From Saprospiraceae bacterium (GTDB lineage Bacteria; Bacteroidota; Bacteroidia; Chitinophagales; Saprospiraceae), in NCBI GenBank assembly GCA_026993525.1, contig JALWSS010000035.1:29791-90964 (forward strand): DNA of 61,174 nt, in the 5' to 3' direction. Positions 52,166 through 61,155 of this stretch are shown one piece after another (the first letter of the stretch is position 1; each line of letters opens with the position of its first letter). The position numbers were made by a program, and so were the translations under genes. The notes below the pieces were generated by a model. The model worked only from the letters and a program-made list of their open reading frames with translations, ran no database searches and had not been told where the DNA came from.

Positions 52166-52696
52166 ATGGCCACTAAATACACAGACAATCTCCGCAAGCT
52201 CTTCCGCAATTACAAAACACTTTCAGAGCGGGCCATGGCCCAGCTCGACGACCAGGAAATGCATTGGCGCAAGGATGAACATTCCAACAATGTAGCCACC
52301 CTCGCCAAACACATGGCCGGCAATATGATCTCACGCTTCACCAATTTTCTGACAGAAGACGGTGAAAAATCCTGGCGAAACCGGGAATCGGAATTTGACG
52401 ACGACTTCAGCAGCCGTGAGCAGTTGATGGCCTACTGGGAAAAGGGCTGGCAATGCCTCTTCGATGCCATTGAACCACTGACCGATGAAGACCTTGACCG
52501 CACAGTGAAAATCCGGAATGAGCCGCACACGGTACTGGAAGCCCTCAACCGCCAACTGACGCACTATGCCTACCACACCGGCCAGATCGTATATATCGCC
52601 AAAATGCTCAAAGGTGCCGAATTCCAGTCGCTGAGTATTCCACGGGGACAGTCGGATGCTTTTAATGAGGAATTGTTCCGACGTCCGCCGGGATGA
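52166..52696 (+). CDS. DinB-superfamily protein (DUF1572)
   Basis: A four-helix metal-binding protein of the DinB/YfiT fold. I chose the ATG at 52166 (MATKYTDNL); the frame continues upstream but through repeat sequence. Family stretches: ATLAKHMAGNMISRFTNFLTEDGEKSWRNR split near 45-75 and LTHYAYHTGQIVYIAK near 135-150. The three His ligands are present (HMAGN, HYAYH, HTGQ). 176 residues. DUF1572 members are suspected thiol- or metal-dependent enzymes; the presence of a bacillithiol-linked gene at 56084 fits but does not prove this. Confidence 0.85.
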   Translation: MATKYTDNLRKLFRNYKTLSERAMAQLDDQEMHWRKDEHSNNVATLAKHMAGNMISRFTNFLTEDGEKSWRNRESEFDDDFSSREQLMAYWEKGWQCLFDAIEPLTDEDLDRTVKIRNEPHTVLEALNRQLTHYAYHTGQIVYIAKMLKGAEFQSLSIPRGQSDAFNEELFRRPPG

Positions 52697-52867
52697 GTGC
52701 ACTGCAAAAAGTGCCCTCTGAACTCCTCTCAACCTCCGGTGCAGGTCCCTCTGAACCAACAAGAGCACTTTTCAATAAAAATCAAATAGCTGGAAGGCTC
52801 ATAGTCCTATCTTGCATCCGCTCAACCAGATATTGCCACAAAGTCTCAACATTTAAAAACTTCCAAC

Positions 52868-54973
52868 ATGCACAAACAACTTCTTTTTCTTTTCGTCGCA
52901 ATACTGGCAGCCTGCCAGCCTGAAGCGGACCTTGCGACGAGCGTTTCGTCGCCGGGTGGCAATGTGGCCATAGAAACCGGATTGAGCGATAACGGCCAGC
53001 CCTGGTACAGCGTCAGTTTCAATGGCAAACCCGTGGTGGGCAAGTCCCTGCTCGGCCTCGATATTCAGGAACAGAATTTCAAAGACGGTTTTAAGATGAC
53101 GAACACTGAGACCAGGAGCTACAGCGGCTCGTGGAAACCGCCTTACGGGGAATACGCCGAAATTGCGGAAAACTTCAATGAGCTGACCCTCCATTTGGCG
53201 AATGCCGACGGTCAAAAAATGAACCTCTATTTCAAGGCTTTCGATGACGGCATCGGCTTCCGCTATGAAATTCCGGAACAGGAAGGACTGGACACCCTGG
53301 TGGTGATGGATGAACTCAGTCAGTTTCAGATGACTGCCGACAACAAATCCTGGTGGATACCCGGCGACTGGGACAGCAACGAGCACGTCTATTCCACCTC
53401 CAAAATCAGCGAGATTGACGGAACGCCTTACAACGAAGCCGAGACCCCCATTCACACCCAACGCATTGTGGATGTTCACTCCGTAAAAACGCCCTTCATC
53501 CAAATGATGGACGACGGCACCCACCTGCTCATCCACGAAGCTGCACTGTGGGACTATCCCGCCATGCACTTGCACATTGACCGGGAAAATCTGTTGTTCA
53601 ATTCCCAACTCATCCCTTCTGAACACTCTTCCGTCAAAAGCGTAAACACAGTGCCGTTCAAGACGCCCTGGCGCTCCATCACCCTGGCAGAAGACGCCGC
53701 AGGCATCATCAGATCAAACCTGGTTCTCAACCTCAACGACCCCTGTGTTTTGGACGATGTTTCCTGGATAAAACCGCAGAAGTACGTCGGCATCTGGTGG
53801 GAAATGCATGTGGGTATCAGCACCTGGGACATGTACGGCTCACAGGACATGAGCTCGGCCACCAACCGCACGCCCTCCGGAAAGCACGGCGCCACCACCG
53901 AAAACACCAAACGCTATATTGACTTTGCCGCTGAGCACGGCTTTGACGGCGTATTGGTGGAGGGCTGGAACATCGGCTGGGAAGACTGGTTCGGCAAGTG
54001 GATTGACTCGGTTTTCAGTTTTACCACCCCCTACCCCGACTACGACATAGACTTCCTCTCAAAATACGCTGCCGACAAAGGCGTGAAGATCATCATGCAC
54101 CACGAGACTTCTTCGGCAGTGCCCAATTACGAGAGCCAGATGGAAGACGCCTATCAGTTCATGAAAGACCACGGGATGGATGCCGTGAAAACGGGTTACG
54201 TCGGAAGGATTATCCCAAAAGGCGAAATGCACGATGGCCAGTGGATGGTGAATCACTTTCGCCGTGTGGCGGAAACCACGGCCAAATACAAGATCGCCGT
54301 CAATTCTCATGAATCCGTTCGCCCCTTCGGGCAAATGCGCACCTACCCGAACTGGTGGGCAGCCGAGGCAGCCAGGGGCAACGAGTTCAACGCCTGGAGC
54401 GCCGGCAACCCGCCCGAACACGAAACCATCCTCCCTTTCACCCGCATCAAAGGCGGGGGCATGGATTACACCCCGGGCATTTTTGAGGTACGCATGAGTG
54501 CCTACGACCCGAAAAAGACCGAAGTGGTGCACACCACCGTGGCCAAACAACTGGCGCTGTACGTCACCATGTACAGCCCGCTGCAAATGGCCGCCGATCT
54601 GCCTCAGAATTACGAAAAGCGCCTGGACGTATTCAAGTTCATCGAAGATGTGCCGGTGGACTGGCAGGACACCAAAGTGCTGCACGCCGCTGTGGGCGAC
54701 CACCTCGGCATTGCAAGGAAGGATAAAAATTCCGACAACTGGTGGATCGGCTCCATCACCGACGAGGAAGCCAGGTCCTTTGACCTGAAGCTGGACTTCC
54801 TGGACGACGGCAAGACCTACACCGCCACCATTTACGAAGATGGCGAAGGCGCCCACTGGAAAGACAACCCCTACCCGGTGAACATCAGAACCGTTGAAGT
54901 GAAAAAAGGCGACGTGATCGAGGTGAACCTTGCTGCAGGTGGCGGTGCGGCCATCGGCGTGGTTGCGAATTGA
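52868..54973 (+). CDS. Glycoside hydrolase family 97 enzyme (SusB-like)
   Basis: A 701-residue lipoprotein (lipobox LAAC). GH97 order: N-terminal beta-sandwich (about 20-270, SPGGNVAIETGLSDNGQPWY), a central TIM barrel (about 280-580) and a C-terminal beta domain. Family stretches: YVGIWWEMHVGISTW near 300, FDGVLVEGWNIGWEDW near 358, GYVGRI near 440, and the conserved PFTRIKGGGMDYTPG near 523. GH97 contains both inverting alpha-glucosidases and retaining alpha-galactosidases. I cannot decide which from the catalytic residues by eye. Surface or periplasmic carbohydrate hydrolysis is expected. No SusC/SusD pair is next to it. Confidence 0.92.
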   Translation: MHKQLLFLFVAILAACQPEADLATSVSSPGGNVAIETGLSDNGQPWYSVSFNGKPVVGKSLLGLDIQEQNFKDGFKMTNTETRSYSGSWKPPYGEYAEIAENFNELTLHLANADGQKMNLYFKAFDDGIGFRYEIPEQEGLDTLVVMDELSQFQMTADNKSWWIPGDWDSNEHVYSTSKISEIDGTPYNEAETPIHTQRIVDVHSVKTPFIQMMDDGTHLLIHEAALWDYPAMHLHIDRENLLFNSQLIPSEHSSVKSVNTVPFKTPWRSITLAEDAAGIIRSNLVLNLNDPCVLDDVSWIKPQKYVGIWWEMHVGISTWDMYGSQDMSSATNRTPSGKHGATTENTKRYIDFAAEHGFDGVLVEGWNIGWEDWFGKWIDSVFSFTTPYPDYDIDFLSKYAADKGVKIIMHHETSSAVPNYESQMEDAYQFMKDHGMDAVKTGYVGRIIPKGEMHDGQWMVNHFRRVAETTAKYKIAVNSHESVRPFGQMRTYPNWWAAEAARGNEFNAWSAGNPPEHETILPFTRIKGGGMDYTPGIFEVRMSAYDPKKTEVVHTTVAKQLALYVTMYSPLQMAADLPQNYEKRLDVFKFIEDVPVDWQDTKVLHAAVGDHLGIARKDKNSDNWWIGSITDEEARSFDLKLDFLDDGKTYTATIYEDGEGAHWKDNPYPVNIRTVEVKKGDVIEVNLAAGGGAAIGVVAN

Positions 54974-55003
54974 TGGTTCCGGAACGGAACAATTGAAATA
55001 AGA

Positions 55004-55040
55004 AACGGCCCTTTGCTCAATTTGTGAGTAAAGGGCCGTT
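55004..55040. terminator. Bidirectional terminator between convergent genes
   Basis: A 16-bp stem (55004-55019 with 55025-55040) with one wobble and a 5-base loop sits between the GH97 stop and the stop of the minus-strand gene at 55045. Confidence 0.85.
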
Positions 55041-55044
55041 CATC

Positions 55045-55482
55045 TTAGTTGCCTCCAAAGCGATAACCCACATGGAGCTTTCCATAGGGCAAGAAACCGA
55101 TTTCATCTGTGAAATCCCGGCCTAAACCCACGGCAAGTTCCATCAAGACATTTTTTGTTGAAACGGTCTTGTGCCCGACGAAGAACCCCAGTCCAAAACC
55201 CGAGTCTCCATCTCCGCCAACACCACCTACGAAAGTTCCAAGGTTGAATCCATCTGCCCCCACGGAAGGGTTGAAATAGTGTTTTCCGGAAAAGTACAAG
55301 GCGCCTCCACCAGGAGTCACAAAGGCGTCCAGTTCCACTCCCCAGGATTCGTTGATGAGGTATTCCACCGACACAGGCACTACGTTGAAAAGAATGGCTA
55401 CGGGATTGGATTTTATTTCAAATTGTGCATTGGCGATTTTGAAACAGGCCAGGAAAATGACGAGTGCAGATAGTTTTTTCAT
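55045..55482 (-). CDS. Small outer-membrane beta-barrel-like protein
   Basis: 145 residues with a signal peptide (about 1-19, ending NAQ). The mature part alternates hydrophobic and polar residues: IKSNPVAILFNVVPVSVEYLI, GGGALYFSGKHYF, FLPYGKLHVGYRFGG. It ends in an aromatic strand. This resembles short eight-strand barrels such as DUF3575-type proteins. A broken paralogue lies directly upstream at 55627-56070. Confidence 0.7.
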   Translation of the reverse strand: MKKLSALVIFLACFKIANAQFEIKSNPVAILFNVVPVSVEYLINESWGVELDAFVTPGGGALYFSGKHYFNPSVGADGFNLGTFVGGVGGDGDSGFGLGFFVGHKTVSTKNVLMELAVGLGRDFTDEIGFLPYGKLHVGYRFGGN

Positions 55483-55626
55483 TGGATGGGAATTTGGGTT
55501 AAAGAGTTAATGATTTGAAATTGACGAAACGCAGGTAAAACGAACTACTGACCTGCGCCCCCCTAAGGGTATCATGCACCAAAGGTTTAAAAATATTTCG
55601 CGATCAGCAAATGAAAGCGAGAAAAT

Positions 55627-56070
55627 TCAATTGAACCGGTAACCGACCACCAACTTGGCATAGGGCAAAACAGGATAGCGGTCGGCAAAATCAGCTCCTG
55701 CACCGATTGCAGCCTCCGCCAAAAAACTGCCACTGAACAAATACTTGTAACCGGTGAGTAATCCTATCCCGAATCCATCGTCATCTCCATAAATGTCCCG
55801 GCCTTTAAGGCATCCGGTGAATGCTCCGAAATAGAACCCATCCGCTTCGTTGGTGGGCTTGCGGTAATACCTGGCTGTGAAATAGAGAATTGGACCCTAC
55901 CTGAACACCCAGCCATCCAGCTCCAGGCCCAACTGTGTGTTTACAATCATTTCCAAAGAGACGGGAATGGCATCAAATGCTGCCAATACCGGATTGGTCT
56001 TGAATTCAATTTGCCCGAAGGCAGAAAAAAAAGAAAAGAGAAAAGCCAGGATGGTCAATGGTCTTTTCAG
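55627..56070 (-). pseudogene. Broken paralogue of the small barrel protein
   Basis: The minus-strand frame reads LKRPLTILAFLF...AFGQ (signal peptide), IEFKTNPVLAAFDAIPVSLE, LGLELDGWVFR, a TAG stop, GPILYFTARYYRKPTNEADG and ends LPYAKLVVGYRFN. It matches the intact neighbour along its whole length. Two lesions: the start codon position is CTG with no usable ATG, and a TAG interrupts near residue 57. Everything else is in one frame, so decay is recent. Confidence 0.85.
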
Positions 56071-56083
56071 GGAATATGACTTT

Positions 56084-56437
56084 TCAGGGCCTGGTCAAAT
56101 CCATCGCCAGGCGGTTCCGGAGATCATCGGCTGAGATATCCATGTGGGAGGTGTGGTAAATACAAACTCCGTTGTGGATGAGCAGCATTTGGGGTGATTC
56201 ATGCAAAACCCCAAAGCGTTGCGCTACCAGATTGGAAATGTCGCGGTTGCGGATCACATCCAGGTGAAAAGTGCGTATTTCTTCCGGGGTCCAGTTCCAT
56301 TCACCTTTGAGGCGGTGCTGTGCAATGGTGCTGATGGAACAGCGGGTGCTGTGCTTGAAGATGACACAGGGAATCTGGTGGGAAAGCTGAATAACTTGTT
56401 CGATTTGCTCCGGAGCGGTGAGTGGTGTCCATTCCAT
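56084..56437 (-). CDS. ytxJ: Bacillithiol-system redox protein YtxJ
   Basis: A monothiol bacilliredoxin-type protein (DUF2847), 117 residues from the ATG at 56437 (MEWTPLTAPEQ). The diagnostic stretch is CVIFKHSTRCSIST near 24-37, with the redox Cys in TRCSIS. A thioredoxin-fold C-terminus follows (VAQRFGVLHESPQMLLI). It removes bacillithiol from mixed disulfides. Its presence implies the host makes bacillithiol, although bshA, bshB and bshC are not in the window. Confidence 0.9.
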   Translation of the reverse strand: MEWTPLTAPEQIEQVIQLSHQIPCVIFKHSTRCSISTIAQHRLKGEWNWTPEEIRTFHLDVIRNRDISNLVAQRFGVLHESPQMLLIHNGVCIYHTSHMDISADDLRNRLAMDLTRP

Positions 56438-56551
56438 GGTGTGAAAGCTGTTGCTGGTAGTCAAAATGCAAAACCCAGGCACTTTACAAAAAAATGCTCA
56501 TGGGTTTGGAAATCAGGGCACCAGGGCCCTCAGGGAAATTCAAGTGCCGGA

Positions 56552-56692
56552 TTACCTGACGAGTTGAACGGCAGTTTTCACGGCTTTGAAATTGGTGGGG
56601 CAACCGTAGCCTTTGTTGCACGAGGTCATGGCGGATGCAAGGGCTGCAAAAACGATTGCGACGAAGATTTGCTTGAGGATGCTCTTTTTCAT
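56552..56692 (-). CDS. Tiny lipoprotein (46 residues)
   Basis: Begins MKKSILKQIFVAIVF with a lipobox AMTSC; the mature peptide is only 22 residues: CNKGYGCPTNFKAVK and a short tail. The second Cys could form a disulfide with the lipid-modified neighbourhood only if the first is not acylated. Similar CNKGYGCP small lipoproteins are, to my knowledge, common in Bacteroidota genomes. It is on the same strand as ytxJ, 114 bases upstream. Confidence 0.7.
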   Translation of the reverse strand: MKKSILKQIFVAIVFAALASAMTSCNKGYGCPTNFKAVKTAVQLVR

Positions 56693-56901
56693 TGCGTTGA
56701 GTTTATGGATATGAGAGAAAGAGATTTTCTAACGAACGTCGGCCAAACGAGTTTCAAATAAAAATTATTTCCCCGCACTGGCTTTCTTTGCCGCAAAGAT
56801 AGGCTTTTTGCCACGGGGCTGTCACAGCAACCCACGAGCTGCCTGTCGGAAACAACGAACAATGGCACTTGTTCAAATTGAACTACAACCAAAAGAGAAC
56901 C

Positions 56902-58272
56902 ATGCGGATACATCTTATTGCCATCGGTGGGGCTGTGATGCACAACCTGGCATTGGCGCTCCGGGAAAACGGACATCAGGTGAGCGGTTCTGACGATGAA
57001 ATCTACGATCCGGCAAGATCACGACTGAAAGCAAGGGGTTTGCTGCCTTCGGCAAACGGCTGGTTTCCTGAAAAAATCACACCAGAACTGGACCTCGTGA
57101 TCCTGGGTATGCACGCCCGGCCGGGGAACCCCGAGCTGGTAAAGGCACTTGACCTGGGAATCCCGGTTCTGTCCTTCCCTGAATTCATCGGGCAACAGGC
57201 CGGCGACAAAACCCGCATCGTGGTGGCAGGCAGCCACGGCAAAACCACCACCACAGCCATGATCATGCACCTGCTCCGCAATGCCGGGCTGGACTTCGAC
57301 TACCTGGTGGGCGCCCAACTGGAGGGCTTCCACACCATGGTCAGGCTTTCGGATGCACCGATCGTGGTCATTGAAGGAGACGAGTACCTCAGCTCTGCCA
57401 CGGACCGCAGGCCCAAGTTCATCCACTACCGGCCGCAGATACTGGTGCTTACCGGCATAGCCTGGGACCACATCAACGTGTTTCCGACATTCGAAGAATA
57501 CCTCGCCCAGTTTGAAAACCTGCTGAACACATTGCCCGAAGGCGCCACGGTATTCTACGACGAAAGAGACCCTCACCTGTGCGGCCTCATCGGCAGCGCC
57601 CGTGCCGGCCTCAACACGCAGGGCTACCGCCCCCTGCCCGCCAAGGTTGACGGCGGAAAAACCCGGTTGCTGATAAGCGATGGGAAATACATCCCGCTCG
57701 AGGTCTTCGGTGAACACAACCTGGCCAACCTTCATGCGGCCATTCTCGTCGCCCGCAAACTGGGCATTGCCGAAGAAAGAATTTACGAAGCCGCTGCCAG
57801 CTTCAAAGGGGCCGCCCGCCGGCTTCAGACCCTGGCGGAGTCTGCCACTTTCAAAGCCTGGCTGGACTTTGCCCACGCCCCGTCCAAAGTGGCAGCAACG
57901 GTAAAGGCTGTCCGCAATTTATACCCGGACCGGAAGCTGACGGCTTGTGTGGAACTGCACACCTTCAGCAGCCTCAACAAGGCTTTTCTTCCGCAATACA
58001 ACGGCACGCTGACTCCCGCAGAGCAGGCCGTTGTTTTTTACAGCCCCCACACCCTGGCAATGAAAAAAATGCCTCCCATTTCCTTCGGAGAAATTCGGCA
58101 GGCTTTCAATCACCCAAGCCTGAAGGTGTTTACCAAAACGGAGGAACTGGAGGCCTTCCTTCGGGAAAACGACTGGCACCTGCACAACCTCCTGTTGATG
58201 AGTTCGGGCACTTTTGGCGGGTTGGATGCCGGCAAACTGGCCAAATCACTGATGCCAAACGCCGGGCACTGA
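56902..58272 (+). CDS. mpl: UDP-N-acetylmuramate:L-Ala-gamma-D-Glu-meso-DAP ligase
   Basis: Murein-recycling ligase that joins recovered tripeptide to UDP-MurNAc. The start at 56902 (MRIHLIAIGGAVMHNLALAL) gives the N-terminal Rossmann domain. The ATP-binding GSHGKTTTTAM lies near 111-121, and the central domain has VIEGDEYLSSATDRRPKF near 154. The C-terminal Mur ligase domain includes DFAHAPSKVAATVKAVR near 322. The Mpl-specific GDEY and DFAHHP/DFAHAP variants distinguish it from MurC. Length 456. Implies a DAP-type peptidoglycan and recycling. Confidence 0.93.
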   Translation: MRIHLIAIGGAVMHNLALALRENGHQVSGSDDEIYDPARSRLKARGLLPSANGWFPEKITPELDLVILGMHARPGNPELVKALDLGIPVLSFPEFIGQQAGDKTRIVVAGSHGKTTTTAMIMHLLRNAGLDFDYLVGAQLEGFHTMVRLSDAPIVVIEGDEYLSSATDRRPKFIHYRPQILVLTGIAWDHINVFPTFEEYLAQFENLLNTLPEGATVFYDERDPHLCGLIGSARAGLNTQGYRPLPAKVDGGKTRLLISDGKYIPLEVFGEHNLANLHAAILVARKLGIAEERIYEAAASFKGAARRLQTLAESATFKAWLDFAHAPSKVAATVKAVRNLYPDRKLTACVELHTFSSLNKAFLPQYNGTLTPAEQAVVFYSPHTLAMKKMPPISFGEIRQAFNHPSLKVFTKTEELEAFLRENDWHLHNLLLMSSGTFGGLDAGKLAKSLMPNAGH

Positions 58273-58337
58273 TGCTACAGGCTTAACAGCCTTTGCGAAG
58301 CAGGCAAAAAGAAAGTCCGGCATTTTGCCCGGTTTAT

Positions 58338-58345
58338 TAGCTTTG
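58338..58345 (+). promoter_or_regulatory. -7 box upstream of the lipocalin-like gene
   Basis: TAGCTTTG matches TAnnTTTG, 75 bases before the ATG at 58421. A TTTG upstream at 58324 is too close to serve as the -33 element. Confidence 0.4.
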
Positions 58346-58420
58346 CACGCTTTCTTCGAAAAAAACCGGCGGAAGAGTTCCGTGTAAAACCTCAACTTTT
58401 ACCCATTTTAACTGACACCC

Positions 58421-58861
58421 ATGAAGCAACTGATCTTTTCTATCGTCGCAATGGTGAGCCTCGTCCTCGTTCAGTCCTGCGCCAATGAACCATCCTGCAA
58501 ACTGGTAGGGAAATGGAAAGTGGAGAATTGCGACATCCAATCGCCCAAACTGTCACCGACGGTGGTAAACATGGCCAAAGACGAGTACCTGAGCAACACC
58601 TATGAATTTCAGCCTGAAGGGAAGTTCGCAATCCACAGGCAGTCCGATGTGAAAATTACCATCAATGGCTCGTACACCTTCGACGATGCCACCCAGACCC
58701 TGAGCTGGGAAACCGAAAATGCCAACGGCACCAAAGGCAGCGAATCGTTCCAGGTGAGTTCCTGCACCGAAACCACCCTGTCACTGACACAACGCCTGCC
58801 CAATGATCCGGCAAAAGAGGAAATTGCAACAGTCAGCCTGACCCTGAGCAAAGTGCAGTGA
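58421..58861 (+). CDS. Lipocalin-like lipoprotein
   Basis: 146 residues with a lipoprotein signal (lipobox LVQSC near 16-20). The mature domain begins CKLVGKWKVENCDI, the G-x-W motif of lipocalin-like proteins. It continues with YEFQPEGKFAIHR, ITINGSYTFDDATQTLSWE and closes with TVSLTLSKV. A small beta-barrel binding a hydrophobic ligand is expected; ligand unknown. Confidence 0.75.
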   Translation: MKQLIFSIVAMVSLVLVQSCANEPSCKLVGKWKVENCDIQSPKLSPTVVNMAKDEYLSNTYEFQPEGKFAIHRQSDVKITINGSYTFDDATQTLSWETENANGTKGSESFQVSSCTETTLSLTQRLPNDPAKEEIATVSLTLSKVQ

Positions 58862-58877
58862 TCGCCATGGCATGGCT

Positions 58878-58914
58878 AATCGCAGGCAGCACCGGATGTT
58901 GCCTGCGATTTTTT
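58878..58914 (+). terminator. Rho-independent terminator after the lipocalin-like gene
   Basis: Eleven-base stem AATCGCAGGCA / TGCCTGCGATT with an 11-base loop, followed by TTTT. The dispersed repeat copy B begins right after it. Confidence 0.88.
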
Positions 58915-59012
58915 ATACTCAAAACGAAGTGGTTTGGGCGGCTCCGCCTCCCAAACTCCCAACCCCTCCTGAAGTTCAAAGCTGAAATTTTCCCTAACTA
59001 TTTCGACTTGGG
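58914..59012 (+). repeat. Dispersed repeat of about 100 bp, copy B
   Basis: Matches the reverse complement of 51864-51971. It contains a GGGCGGCTCCGCCTCCC inverted motif where copy A has a longer variant. It ends 22 bases before the CAT-like start codon and so forms that gene's leader. Confidence 0.9.
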
Positions 59013-59034
59013 CATATTGTTGAATATTGGAGCT

Positions 59035-59673
59035 ATGAAAGAAATCCACTTCGACAACGAGCACCGCAAAAAGCACTTCGATTTTTTCCGCCGGATGAAC
59101 CACCCGCATTTTTCGGTGACGGCCAATGTCAACATCACCCGGCTGCTGCGCAAGGCAAAAGCCAAAGGAAAGCCATTCATGCCAACTGTTGTCTGGGTCG
59201 TATCGGATGCCGCGAATGGCATTCCGCAATTCAGACAGCGCATTCGCGGTGAGAAGGTGGTGGAACACGAAGCGGTACACCCCTCTTTTGCCATTGATAC
59301 GGAAGTGTCGGATGTGTTCAGCTTTTGCGAAGTGAAATACCAAAAAGACTACCGGGCCTTTTTGCAGGATGCCATTGCGACGATAGAAAAAACACGGAAA
59401 TATCCGGTCTTTGAAGACGAACACGGCAGGGACGACTACCTGTTTCTTTCTTCTTTGCCGTGGGTTTCGTTTACCGCCGTTACACACGCCATGGCATACC
59501 ACCCGCACGACTGTGTGCCACGCATCACCTGGGGAAAATATTTCCACCAAAGCAATGAAGTGATGATGCCGCTATCCGTGCAAGCCCACCATGCACTGGT
59601 GGACGGCCGGCATGTAGGTCTTTTTTTCGAAAATATACAAAGGCTTTGTGAAGAAGTATCCAGGTGGCTCTGA
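59035..59673 (+). CDS. Chloramphenicol acetyltransferase-like (CAT type A) protein
   Basis: A 212-residue protein from the ATG at 59035. The CAT family active site is clear near 185-191: HHALVDGRH (catalytic HHxxxDG). N-terminal HFDNEHRKKHFDFFRRMNHPHFSVT and the middle FRQRIRGEKVVEHEAVHPSF are also CAT-like. Such genes in environmental Bacteroidota do not always give resistance; the acceptor may be another small molecule. The leader is the dispersed repeat copy B, and an IS element lies 57 bases downstream. Confidence 0.88.
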   Translation: MKEIHFDNEHRKKHFDFFRRMNHPHFSVTANVNITRLLRKAKAKGKPFMPTVVWVVSDAANGIPQFRQRIRGEKVVEHEAVHPSFAIDTEVSDVFSFCEVKYQKDYRAFLQDAIATIEKTRKYPVFEDEHGRDDYLFLSSLPWVSFTAVTHAMAYHPHDCVPRITWGKYFHQSNEVMMPLSVQAHHALVDGRHVGLFFENIQRLCEEVSRWL

Positions 59674-59730
59674 CACAAAAAAACAGACTTTCCTTTTCCC
59701 GGCTTAAAGCACATATACCCTCCAATAAAA

Positions 59731-59749
59731 ACATGAGTCATCCCGAATT
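59731..59749. repeat. Left terminal inverted repeat of the IS
   Basis: ACATGAGTCATCCCGAATT, the exact reverse complement of 61156-61174. The outer part ATGAGTCAT is itself palindromic. Confidence 0.93.
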
Positions 59750-61078
59750 ATAAGCCCACATAACAGTGAGGCAAATGGAGATGGCCCTTCTGAGTCTGTA
59801 GAGCGGTATCGAAGTATTTCGGTACCGCTCTCCGGTTCTATGGCACCAGTTTCTAAGAAAGGGTTGGACCCATGATTTCCAGTTAGCGACTAATCGAAGT
59901 AGAAAGTCATATACTAAAGTGACGATGGCCATAAATTTCATTCGGTTATTCCAAAACCACAGGCGAGGGGATTCTAGACCGAGCTCTGATTTGAGGAAAC
60001 GAAACCCTTGTTCTGCTTCCCAACGATGCATATATGTAAACATGATTTCCCAGGCCTGGCCGACCGTTTCGATGGGTAAAGAAGTGACAATGTACATTGG
60101 ACCATTGTAGTTGTGCTTATCCCTAACAATGATCAAATACAACTGATTATCAGGAAATTCTGTATGAGTAACGGGTGCCCAACTTATACTCACATGCTTA
60201 TCTTTCTTTCGCACTTTGTCTCTGACAATACGACTAGCCTTAGCCTTAAAGGAGCGTGCGATCAGGTGGGTTTTCTTAGTCCCTTTTTCTATATGAGTAA
60301 GTAGGTGATTCTTCTTCCAGCGAATGACAAAATCCTGCTTGAAGTGAAACAGGTAACGTAGCATTTTTTCATTAGCGTATCCGCGATCCATTACATGGAG
60401 TACGGGGTCTACAAGTTGAGTTTTGAGGCGCTTCAATAGTCGCCAAATGATGTTATCTGGATCTTCTTTGTACTTACCCCGAGTGGTCCACCACTGCATG
60501 TGGCACACGCTTGGTACGCCACCTAAATGCGACAAAAACACCCCAGTCCACTTGTAGCCAGGTACACAAATACGCCCTTCTGGTGGGGTATAGTAGCCTG
60601 GACGTATCTGGGTGATTCGTTTGGCCTTGCTACTCCAGACACTACAAAGTCCTTCGGCTACCCAGCTTTCGTGCTTCTCAATGCGACTGTCGTCCCATAG
60701 CATTAAGGCACGTTTACCTTGGGCCTTTAATTGCGAAATGCGCTGAACGGTGCGCTCAAAAAAGAAATCATCAATTAGACCAGCAGACCATTTCTTGGAA
60801 CGCAATAAATTACTGATGCGCTTAGTGCCCGCCGGAGCTTTATTGAATCCGCAGATGTACCCACCTAACTCGCTCAATAACAACCCCATACGGCGTTCTC
60901 TGTGTATAAGTATACACACCATCAAGTCGAAGAATGTCCGTACTAAACGGCTATCGATTTGTCGATCTAATCGCTGCCGAATATCACGGGTGAAATTATC
61001 CAGTTGGTGGAGTAAAAAACGGCTCGCTTGTTGATGAATTGGAGAAGCTTCCTTATCTTGCAGTAATCGTAAAAACAT
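59738..61078 (-). CDS. IS4-family DDE transposase
   Basis: 446 residues, full length. DDE catalytic residues: first Asp in ALMLWDDSRIEKHES near 129, second Asp in LHVMDRGYANEKM near 228, and Glu in YMHRWEAEQGFRFLK near 346-360. The last fits the Y-x2-R-x3-E-x6-K signature of IS4 exactly. The N-terminal part is helical. The final codons and the TGA stop lie inside the left terminal repeat. Frame intact, so the element may be active. Confidence 0.93.
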   Translation of the reverse strand: MFLRLLQDKEASPIHQQASRFLLHQLDNFTRDIRQRLDRQIDSRLVRTFFDLMVCILIHRERRMGLLLSELGGYICGFNKAPAGTKRISNLLRSKKWSAGLIDDFFFERTVQRISQLKAQGKRALMLWDDSRIEKHESWVAEGLCSVWSSKAKRITQIRPGYYTPPEGRICVPGYKWTGVFLSHLGGVPSVCHMQWWTTRGKYKEDPDNIIWRLLKRLKTQLVDPVLHVMDRGYANEKMLRYLFHFKQDFVIRWKKNHLLTHIEKGTKKTHLIARSFKAKASRIVRDKVRKKDKHVSISWAPVTHTEFPDNQLYLIIVRDKHNYNGPMYIVTSLPIETVGQAWEIMFTYMHRWEAEQGFRFLKSELGLESPRLWFWNNRMKFMAIVTLVYDFLLRLVANWKSWVQPFLRNWCHRTGERYRNTSIPLYRLRRAISICLTVMWAYNSG

Positions 61079-61155
61079 AGGCCTTCTGCGTGTTTCGAAG
61101 ATTGTGAAATTTCCTCGAAGTTACACAGAAGGCCTTTTTCTACCAAGTCTCCCAA

